The notes below the pieces were generated by a model. The model saw only the letters and a program-made list of their open reading frames with translations. It searched no databases and was not told the DNA's origin. The translations under genes were made by a program, and so were the position numbers. From assembly GCA_022394755.1 (NCBI GenBank), contig JAGFCA010000148.1, forward strand, positions 1 to 57,827: DNA of 57,827 bases, read 5' to 3'. The DNA is from Candidatus Poribacteria bacterium. GTDB taxonomy: Bacteria > Poribacteria > WGA-4E > WGA-3G. Of this stretch, positions 1-7,145 are shown piece after piece. Every line of letters starts with the position of its first letter. Position 1 is the stretch's first letter.

Positions 1-83
1 TAGATGGTTCTCAAAAATAGATGGTTCTCAAAAATAGATGGTTCTCAAAAATAGATGGTTCTCAAAAATAGATGGTTCTCAAA
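1..83. repeat. 17-bp tandem repeat (minisatellite)
   Basis: Four exact copies and one partial copy of the 17-mer TAGATGGTTCTCAAAAA run head to tail from base 1 to 83. The array touches the window edge, so it may be longer. There are no spacers, so it is not a CRISPR array. It ends about 160 bp before a tyrosine recombinase gene. Confidence 0.97.
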
Positions 84-241
84 TTAATAATTTTGAAAGA
101 GAGAAATGAGATAACAAGATATAAAGTGTAACTATACCAGCATTTAATGACGTATTGTACGTGCAAAGCGTCATTAAAATATTGACCACTTTAATCATGC
201 ATGATAGAATCGAAGATGTCAAATTCTGGTGGAGACATTAA

Positions 242-841
242 ATGGAAAAAACGAAAAGAAGAAAAATATTACAACCCCGAGTTCTAGATGAATTACAACA
301 GCAAGTATTATTGGATACATTAAAAAATAGAGAACGAGATAGAATGTTAGTTCATTTCTGTCTGAGAACGGGTCTAAGAAATTCAGAAGCATGTGGAATG
401 AATATTGGAGATATTGTTAAATTTGGAAATATTGTTACAACCTTAGAAGTACGCGCTGCTATTGCAAAGAATAAAGTATCAAGAAGAATTCCACTCGTCA
501 ATGAAGTTAGAGATGCATTTAGAGATTTTATTAACTGGAAAATGGAACGTGGAGAAGAAGATGGAATAGAAAGTCCATTATTTTGCACATTACGAACAAG
601 AAATCGGTTAGCACCCAGAGATTTTCAACGGATAATGGAAGCAGCATCAAATATGTTAGGACTTAGATTTACTCCACACGACTTGCGTCACACTTTTGGT
701 ACTGAACTATACCGAGCAACGAATGATTTAGAATCTGTTCGGATTGCCTTAGGACATTCAAGTTTGGATGCTACTCTTATTTATATGCATACCAGTCCTG
801 ATATACTCCGTCAACGTTTTGAAACTGCATTCGGAGAATAG
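242..841 (+). CDS. short tyrosine recombinase (phage integrase family)
   Basis: A 199-residue protein that is nearly all catalytic domain. The full active-site set is visible: Arg46 in TGLRNSEA, a Lys near 76-78, His146 and Arg149 in HDLRHTF, His172 in LGHSS, and nucleophile Tyr181 in IYMHTS. The N-terminal SAM-like core-binding domain of XerC/D-type enzymes (about 100 residues) is missing. A TAA codon sits in frame directly before the ATG and a GGTGGAGA ribosome-binding site precedes it, so this is a real start and not a window truncation. The family cuts and rejoins DNA through a 3'-phosphotyrosine. It could be a stand-alone small integrase or the remnant of an integrated element. Confidence 0.9.
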   Translation: MEKTKRRKILQPRVLDELQQQVLLDTLKNRERDRMLVHFCLRTGLRNSEACGMNIGDIVKFGNIVTTLEVRAAIAKNKVSRRIPLVNEVRDAFRDFINWKMERGEEDGIESPLFCTLRTRNRLAPRDFQRIMEAASNMLGLRFTPHDLRHTFGTELYRATNDLESVRIALGHSSLDATLIYMHTSPDILRQRFETAFGE

Positions 842-1063
842 GTTTATATGTTCAATTCAGCACTGGTAAGGGCAAATATAGAATTTGCGTTTTAACGAAT
901 TTCCCAGTATATTATATCAGAATCATTTTAAAAATGCGTTACACGCCAACGTGAGCATCCAAAAATTCTTACTATTAACCCAGCAAAAAATTAAACAAAC
1001 ATGTAGACTATCTAACTTAGAAAATTCAAATTTTAAGGTTTGAATACAACATTACTTTAATAG

Positions 1064-1092
1064 TTGACATTTTATTACGTTAAGCATATTCT
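1064..1092 (+). promoter_or_regulatory. sigma70-type promoter
   Basis: TTGACA at 1064-1069 and TATTCT at 1087-1092, spaced 17 bp, lie about 70 bp before the first lectin-fold gene. The rest of the gap 842-1163 holds nothing else I can name. Confidence 0.65.
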
Positions 1093-1163
1093 ATTAAGTC
1101 AAATAGACTATCTTTTATACAAGAAGGATAGATAAGTATTTAAGTATTAAGGAGTTGATCCAT

Positions 1164-1847
1164 ATGATTACAGATAATATTATGAATAGGAGAATAGGTT
1201 TTTTAAGTGTATTAATTTTTGCCTTTACATTGATTACACTACATTCATTTGCAGGTACCCAACTTTGGGATTTTAATAAAGATGCTGAGGGTTGGAAAGC
1301 TGCAAATGGGAATTGGTCCGTTACTGATGGTATTTATGAGTTAAAAAAAGGTGGAAAAGCGGAACATTCACTCGTTGGCGAGGAAGATTGGGATAACTAT
1401 ACTATAGAGGCGAAGGTACGACTTGATGAAGGAAATTGGGGTGGTCTTGTTTTTCGTGCACAGAGCGAGCATGAATATTATGTTTACTATCTAAATGTAC
1501 CAAATAATAAGACTGAACTTTGGAAGCACAATAAACCGAACTGGGATTCAAGACAAAACCTTAAACAAATTCCAGCCGTTGGTGGTGTAAAAATAGAAAA
1601 TGGGAAATGGTTGGATATGAAGATTGAAGTCCAAGGTGATACCTTCACATATTATATTAATGATGAGATGCAGAGTGAAGATAGTAATGGTGATTACGGT
1701 AACGGTCAAGTCGGAGTATGGGGTTGGGAAACAGGAGTTAGTTTTGACGATTTTACAGTAACGGGGAAGAATATTGTTGATACATTAGATGTAAATCCAA
1801 AAAGTAAGCTGACAACTACATGGGGTAGTTTGAAACAATCGTTATAA
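1164..1847 (+). CDS. secreted lectin-fold protein with TTWG tail, copy 1
   Basis: About 227 residues. A signal peptide (MNRRIGFLSVLIFAFTLITL, then HSFAG) precedes one beta-rich domain that looks like the concanavalin-like/DUF1080 glycan-binding fold: LWDFNKDAEGW at the start, YTIEAKVRLDEGNWGGLVFR in the middle, VGVWGWETGVSFDDF at the end. The protein ends KLTTTWGSLKQSL, a tail shared with two other secreted proteins here. AAGGAG at 1149-1154 fits ATG 1164; an in-frame TTG at 1155 touches the Shine-Dalgarno and is unlikely. The next gene is a paralogue. Probably exported and surface-attached or released; the ligand is unknown. Confidence 0.85.
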   Translation: MITDNIMNRRIGFLSVLIFAFTLITLHSFAGTQLWDFNKDAEGWKAANGNWSVTDGIYELKKGGKAEHSLVGEEDWDNYTIEAKVRLDEGNWGGLVFRAQSEHEYYVYYLNVPNNKTELWKHNKPNWDSRQNLKQIPAVGGVKIENGKWLDMKIEVQGDTFTYYINDEMQSEDSNGDYGNGQVGVWGWETGVSFDDFTVTGKNIVDTLDVNPKSKLTTTWGSLKQSL

Positions 1848-1900
1848 ATAATAAATTTTACATGTATTATAGTTTGCTAAAACTTGAAATAGGAGAATTC

Positions 1901-2563
1901 ATGAAATTAAAATCTTCAATTTTAATAACCGTATTATTGATTGCATTCAGTACTACAGTTAGTTTTGCAGGTGATCAACTCTGGACGTTTGACTCACATG
2001 CAGATAGTTGGGAAGTTTCTAATGGAACGTGGGGATTAAATGATGGTGCATATCAACTTACACTTGGTGCACAGGCTGAGCATTCACTCGTTGGAGATAC
2101 TGGCTGGAAGAATTATACAGTTGAATCAAAAGTACGTCTTGATGAAGGTAACTGGGCAGGTATAGTAGTTCGGGCAAAGAGTGAAATGGAATATCTTGTC
2201 TATTATCTGAATGTTCCTAACAACAAGACTGAATTCTGGCGTCATAAAACCGGTGGTTGGACTGCACGGGATAAGGTTGGTGAACTCGCAGGAAAAAACA
2301 TCAAGATTGAAAATGGTAAATGGTTTGAAATGAAAGTTACCGTTGATGGTGATACGTTTAGTCTTACTATTGATGGTGAATTCCAAGGCGAATTGAAAGA
2401 TAGTGTATATAGCGCTGGACAAGCCGGTGTATGGGGATGGCAGACTGCAGCAAGTTTTGATGATTTTAAAGTTTCTGGGGATGACATTGAAGGACACGGT
2501 GTTCCGGTTGAACCACAGGATAAAGCAACTACAACTTGGGGCAATATCAAAGGTCGTCATTAG
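1901..2563 (+). CDS. secreted lectin-fold protein with TTWG tail, copy 2
   Basis: A 220-residue tandem paralogue of the preceding gene. The signal peptide MKLKSSILITVLLIAFSTTV is followed by SFAG. The same single domain follows (LWTFDSHADSWEV, VRLDEGNWAGIVVRAKSE, AGVWGWQTAASFDDF), and the C-terminus is KATTTWGNIKGRH. AGGAG at 1891-1895 supports ATG 1901 rather than the in-frame ATG at 1862. It lies 53 bp after copy 1 and is probably read from the same promoter at 1064. The domain is most like concanavalin-type glycan-binding or DUF1080 domains. No catalytic residues can be assigned, so a binding role is more likely than hydrolysis. Confidence 0.85.
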   Translation: MKLKSSILITVLLIAFSTTVSFAGDQLWTFDSHADSWEVSNGTWGLNDGAYQLTLGAQAEHSLVGDTGWKNYTVESKVRLDEGNWAGIVVRAKSEMEYLVYYLNVPNNKTEFWRHKTGGWTARDKVGELAGKNIKIENGKWFEMKVTVDGDTFSLTIDGEFQGELKDSVYSAGQAGVWGWQTAASFDDFKVSGDDIEGHGVPVEPQDKATTTWGNIKGRH

Positions 2564-2601
2564 ATCCACTCTCAAAGCATATCAATATTAGGTTTCAGTT
2601 A

Positions 2602-2642
2602 ATGAAGGGAGACGTTTTAAAATATTAAACGTCTCCCTTCAT
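2602..2642 (+). terminator. 16-bp hairpin after the lectin-fold pair
   Basis: A perfect 16-bp stem (2602-2617 with 2627-2642, core GAAGGGAGACGTTT) with a 9-nt loop. No proper T-run follows, so this could be a terminator or a processing or mRNA-stabilising hairpin between copy 2 and the TPR gene. Confidence 0.6.
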
Positions 2643-2663
2643 CTATATGTTAATGTATTTGCC

Positions 2664-4472
2664 ATGTTTAATTTAAATGTTATGAAAATCAATATGGTAG
2701 TAAATATCTCTGTAGCACTAAGTTTATACCTAATTGCGATTACATCTCTTGGATGGAGTCAAGAAGCAAAGATTCCAGAAACTATTGATAAAATAGAATT
2801 ACTACAGAACCAACTTTCAATTAATCCGAAGAATGTAGAAATTAGGTTAGAATTAGCACAATTATATCTAAAGATTGAGAATTATAGATCCGCTTCGATA
2901 GAATACCAAGAGATAATTAATTCCTATAATCAACAACAAGATGTTGCAACTATCATTCAAGCAAATTACGGTTTAGGTTTATCGTATGCAGGTCTCGAAA
3001 AATATGAAGATGCGATAGTTTTCTACAAGAAAGCAATTTTATATAATCCTAATCGTGCTCATATTCATGCCGCTTATGGAGCAGCATTATTCCAGTTACA
3101 TCGGTACGATGATGCATTAAAAGTCTATACTATAGCATACGGAATTGAACCACAGGATATAATGATTTTGCACCAGTTAGGAAACATATATAGTAAGCTT
3201 GGAAATACTTCCATGGCAATAGAATTTCAAGAAAAGGTTATTTCTTTACAACCATCATTTGCAGAAGCCTACTATCAGTTAGGTCTACTATATGCTAAGG
3301 AAAATCGTTATAATGATTCAATTGCTGCTTATGAAAAGGCGTACATAGAAGATTCTGAGCTAATTCAATCTCTATATAATTTATCACAGGTATATCTACG
3401 AATTGGGAATAGAGATGTAGCAATAGAAAAAATGCAATTATTTCAAGAACGGAAGGCAATAATTGAACCACTAAACAAATTAAAAGGGGCGCTTCAACGT
3501 AGTAATAATCGAATTGAGAAAGCCAAAATACAGGCAAATATAGCAAGGTATTACCTTAATATCTATGATTATGAAAGGGCAGTAGTTGAATATGAGAAGG
3601 CAATTGGATTTAATTCCAAAGTAGTGGAAGCATATAATGGTATAGGTATTGCATATATGATGTTAAATAGGTTTCCTGAAGCAATTAAATCACAACAGAA
3701 AGCGATAGCATTAAATCCAGAATTCGCTAATGCGTATGCTTCAATTGCACTACTATATCTTAAGCAAAAGAAGTATGAATTGGCATTGAATCATTATCGT
3801 CAAGCAATTTCCATTAGTGTTAAAAATGCTGAAAATCGTAATTTATCATTAGAATTTGAATCGTATAAGAAGATAGGATTAATTCTTATATCTCAAAAAT
3901 CGTATTTAGATGCAATTTCTGCATTTCAAGCATCAATTCAAATAAATCCTGACGATTCTGAGATACATTATAATATAGGATTAGCTTATGCTAATGAAGA
4001 AAAATATCAGAATGCATTATCTTCAATAAGTAAAGCAATTGAAATATATAAACATGATCAGGGAAGGAATACGAAAGACCCATTTAAATCAGATATTAAA
4101 CCTGGTTTCTTATCTGGGATGTATTTGATTCTTGGAGAATTAAATGAAAAATTGTATGATCCTGATAATGCTAAGCTGGCATATATCAACGCTGACACAG
4201 CACAATCATATAATGCGTTGGCTCAACTAACAACCAAACTTGCTGACAAAAATAATCAGATCAAGAATCAAATGTTAAAAGAAGCATTATCCTATGCTAA
4301 CCATGCAATTGAATTAGATTCCTCTATTGCCAGTTTATATAATACTCGTGCAATAATATCTTTCAAACTTGGTGAGTGGGAGATTGCAGAAAAATCTATC
4401 AAAAAAGCTATTGAACTTGAACCAAATAACCCAATTTATCAAGAAGGGTTAAACCAGATATTAAAGAAATAA
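2664..4472 (+). CDS. exported TPR-repeat protein
   Basis: About 600 residues. A hydrophobic N-terminus (about residues 10-31, ending near SLGWSQ) suggests a signal peptide or anchor. The rest is a chain of a dozen or more 34-residue tetratricopeptide repeats with the usual pattern, e.g. AYYQLGLLYAKENRYNDSIA, EAYNGIGIAYMMLNRFPEAI and IHYNIGLAYANEEKYQNALS. TPR arrays are protein-docking scaffolds, so a role in periplasmic or envelope assembly is an inference. No TTWG tail is present (it ends NQILKK). Neither ATG 2664 nor ATG 2682 has a good Shine-Dalgarno. Confidence 0.85.
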   Translation: MFNLNVMKINMVVNISVALSLYLIAITSLGWSQEAKIPETIDKIELLQNQLSINPKNVEIRLELAQLYLKIENYRSASIEYQEIINSYNQQQDVATIIQANYGLGLSYAGLEKYEDAIVFYKKAILYNPNRAHIHAAYGAALFQLHRYDDALKVYTIAYGIEPQDIMILHQLGNIYSKLGNTSMAIEFQEKVISLQPSFAEAYYQLGLLYAKENRYNDSIAAYEKAYIEDSELIQSLYNLSQVYLRIGNRDVAIEKMQLFQERKAIIEPLNKLKGALQRSNNRIEKAKIQANIARYYLNIYDYERAVVEYEKAIGFNSKVVEAYNGIGIAYMMLNRFPEAIKSQQKAIALNPEFANAYASIALLYLKQKKYELALNHYRQAISISVKNAENRNLSLEFESYKKIGLILISQKSYLDAISAFQASIQINPDDSEIHYNIGLAYANEEKYQNALSSISKAIEIYKHDQGRNTKDPFKSDIKPGFLSGMYLILGELNEKLYDPDNAKLAYINADTAQSYNALAQLTTKLADKNNQIKNQMLKEALSYANHAIELDSSIASLYNTRAIISFKLGEWEIAEKSIKKAIELEPNNPIYQEGLNQILKK

Positions 4473-4518
4473 TCTGTAATTGAATCACATTCACAAAATT
4501 TTATGAAGGAGAGACTAA

Positions 4519-5964
4519 ATGGCATACGACAGTCTAAGGGATTTCGTTAAAGCACTGGATCGAGCAGGAGAATTAAAGCGGATAAAAACCGAGGTATCTC
4601 CAGATCTTGAGATAACCGAAATTACTGATCGCATAAGTAAATCAGAGGGACCTGCATTACTGTTTGAGAATGTTGAAGGTAGTGATATGTCATTGTTAAT
4701 AAATACATACGGTTCGTATACGCGTATGGCAATGGCACTTGGTGTTGATGATTTATCTCGTATTGCCTACGAGATTGAGGGTTTGATTAAAATTGGTCCC
4801 CCTGAATCACTCTTAGATAAAGTAAAAATGCTGAGAATACTCTCCCAATTTACTAATTTTCCACCAAAAAACGTTAAACGTGGTCCCTCTCAGGATGTTG
4901 TTTTAACAGGTGAAGATGCCTCTTTAGACAGGTTGCCACTTATAAAATGTTGGCCGATGGATGCTGATAAGTATATCACTTTACCTCAAGTTTTCACCCA
5001 TAGTTTAAATTCAGGTCAGAGAAACGTTGGTACATATAGACTACAAAAGCTCAATCCACATGCTTTAGCTATGCATTGGCAAATTCACCATGATGGAGCT
5101 GCGCATCATCGAGAATATAAACAAGCAGGGGAACAAATGCCAGTTGCAATTGCAATCGGTGGTGATCCAATTATGTCATACATTGGAACTGCTCCTTTAC
5201 CATCAGGTATTGATGAGTTGTTATTTGCAGGTTTCTTACGAAAAGCAAATGTAGAAATGGTTCCAGCTAAGACAATTGATATGATGGTACCAGCCGAAGC
5301 AGACATTATTATTGAAGGTTTTATTGAACCAGACGAGACATGCATTGAAGGTCCATTTGGTGATCATACAGGATTCTATTCTCTGCCAGATGAATACCCG
5401 GTATTTAGGATAACTGCAATCACCCATCGTAAAGATCCTATTTATCAGACTATTATTGTTGGTAAGCCTCCTATGGAAGACTGTTATATGGGGAAAGCAA
5501 CTGAACGTATCTTTATGCCATTGATTAAAACGCAACTTCCTGAATTGGTTGATATGAACCTTCCATTATTTGGTGTATTTCATAACTTTGCCCTAATATC
5601 AATTGATAAACGATACCCTTTTCAGGCAAAAAAGATAATGCACAGTTTTTGGGGGTTGGGGCAACTGATGTTTAGTAAGATTATTATAGTTGTTGACAAG
5701 GATGTAGATGTGCAAAATGTTGAAGAGGTGCTGTTCTATGTTGGAAGTAATGTTGACCCAAAACGAGATGTAACAATCATTGAAGGTCCGGTGGATGTAT
5801 TGGATCATGCTGCGCCTTTACTTGGAGCTGGTTCAAAAATGGGGATTGATGCAACAACAAAATGGGAGGAAGAAGGATACAATCGAGAATGGCCACCAGA
5901 AATACAGATGTCTGACGAAATTATTGAGCTTGTAAATGATAAATGGAAAAAGTATGGGATTTAA
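4519..5964 (+). CDS. ubiD: UbiD-family prenyl-FMN decarboxylase
   Basis: 481 residues, the normal length for the family. UbiD enzymes use prenylated FMN to remove or add a carboxyl group on aromatic or unsaturated acids, for example in ubiquinone or menaquinone synthesis. The signature regions are clear: NVGTYRLQ (Asn159, Arg164) for cofactor and metal binding, and CIEGPFGDHTGFYS (Glu267, Asp272) for the catalytic acidic residues. AAGGAG precedes the ATG. The UbiX prenyltransferase partner is not in the window. A thioredoxin-reductase-like flavoprotein follows within 75 bp. The substrate cannot be read from the sequence. Confidence 0.93.
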   Translation: MAYDSLRDFVKALDRAGELKRIKTEVSPDLEITEITDRISKSEGPALLFENVEGSDMSLLINTYGSYTRMAMALGVDDLSRIAYEIEGLIKIGPPESLLDKVKMLRILSQFTNFPPKNVKRGPSQDVVLTGEDASLDRLPLIKCWPMDADKYITLPQVFTHSLNSGQRNVGTYRLQKLNPHALAMHWQIHHDGAAHHREYKQAGEQMPVAIAIGGDPIMSYIGTAPLPSGIDELLFAGFLRKANVEMVPAKTIDMMVPAEADIIIEGFIEPDETCIEGPFGDHTGFYSLPDEYPVFRITAITHRKDPIYQTIIVGKPPMEDCYMGKATERIFMPLIKTQLPELVDMNLPLFGVFHNFALISIDKRYPFQAKKIMHSFWGLGQLMFSKIIIVVDKDVDVQNVEEVLFYVGSNVDPKRDVTIIEGPVDVLDHAAPLLGAGSKMGIDATTKWEEEGYNREWPPEIQMSDEIIELVNDKWKKYGI

Positions 5965-6034
5965 ATAAAAGTGTAACCATATATAGATATTTTTTCGTGT
6001 TTATACGTAGATACTGAGTGAAGTGAGTATTTTT

Positions 6035-7108
6035 ATGTTAGATACTATTTACGATGTAATTGTTATTGGTGCTGGTCCCGCAGGGACACAAGCTGCAGTT
6101 TCAGCAAGTCATCAGATGCGACATGTTTTGGTATTACACTCAGGTAAAGTTAGTTTTAGTCGTGGTAGAGCTTACTGGTCAAAATCTGTTGAAATAGAGG
6201 ATGCCCCAGTTTTCCCTGGAATTATTGGACCTAACTTTGCTAAAGAGTTGATGAAATGGATGGAAAGTCGTCCAGTCGTTGAATTTAAGCTTGGTGATGA
6301 ACAGCGTAAAGCAGGAATCGACATCAAAGACGGTCTTGTAACCAAGTTGACTAAAAAGGATGATGTTTTTGTGTTAGAAGCATCAACATCTACTTTGAAA
6401 AAAGATAATTCTATTCAGTTAGAACAATTTACATCACGGACTGTTGTTGTTGCCTCAGGATTTGATGATAAATGGCCAGATATTGAGTTTCAACCTGATG
6501 AAAATAGATTATATAAACAGTATGCAACAGTGTTCAGATACGCTGGTAACCGTAAAGGTTGGCATGTTTGTATACGATGTGATGGGCATTTGCATGTGAA
6601 TGAACACCTTGCTCTACTGGGTGTTGGCGACTATATCTATGAAGCAGCGATTGGTGCACAAGATTTTACTGAAGAGATTACAATACTAACAAATGGACGT
6701 CCACACGGAATGTCACCTCATATTCTGAATCAGTTGGAAGAGAGAAACATAGACATAATTGAAACAGGGATTAAACGCCACATTGGAGAAAAAACTGATT
6801 TACTCGGATTTGAAATGATGGATGGTACTGAGCTGTTTTTCCACGGATTCTTAGTGGATGAAGGTTTAATTCCAAATACAAAGTTTCTCAGTGGATGGGA
6901 TTACCAAAAAGATGATGAAGGATTGATAATTGCAAATGAAGATATGCAAATGTTAGATAGTGAAGGTAATCCAATACCAGGATTATATGCTGCAGGAGAT
7001 ATTATCTCTGGTGAAAGAAACCTTATAGCAACGGCATTTGCTCTTGGACAAGAAGCAGGCTTATCTGCTTCAGATTCTCTTAGAAAATGGCATTATCCAA
7101 ATTCCTAA
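6035..7108 (+). CDS. thioredoxin-reductase-like FAD/NAD(P) oxidoreductase
   Basis: About 357 residues. An N-terminal FAD dinucleotide-binding motif (VIVIGAGPAGTQAA) is followed by a central CIRCDG at the position of the redox CxxCD of thioredoxin reductases. A second nucleotide-binding segment (LALLGVGDYI) and a C-terminal PGLYAAGDI motif complete the fold. The second binding site reads GVGDY, not the usual GxGxxA, so NAD(P)H binding may be altered. ATG 6035 gives the compact start typical of the family; GTG 6023 is possible. It lies between ubiD and polA in a tight plus-strand run. Confidence 0.8.
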   Translation: MLDTIYDVIVIGAGPAGTQAAVSASHQMRHVLVLHSGKVSFSRGRAYWSKSVEIEDAPVFPGIIGPNFAKELMKWMESRPVVEFKLGDEQRKAGIDIKDGLVTKLTKKDDVFVLEASTSTLKKDNSIQLEQFTSRTVVVASGFDDKWPDIEFQPDENRLYKQYATVFRYAGNRKGWHVCIRCDGHLHVNEHLALLGVGDYIYEAAIGAQDFTEEITILTNGRPHGMSPHILNQLEERNIDIIETGIKRHIGEKTDLLGFEMMDGTELFFHGFLVDEGLIPNTKFLSGWDYQKDDEGLIIANEDMQMLDSEGNPIPGLYAAGDIISGERNLIATAFALGQEAGLSASDSLRKWHYPNS

Positions 7109-7145
7109 TCCATTTATAAAATGTACTATATTTAAGGAAGACAAT

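Noticed and set aside
1..83. Tandem 17-mers as a CRISPR array
   Set aside because: The units are directly adjacent with no unique spacers, and no cas gene is in the window.
5106..5345. Minus-strand frames inside ubiD and other long genes
   Set aside because: They lie wholly opposite strongly conserved coding sequence and have no independent support.
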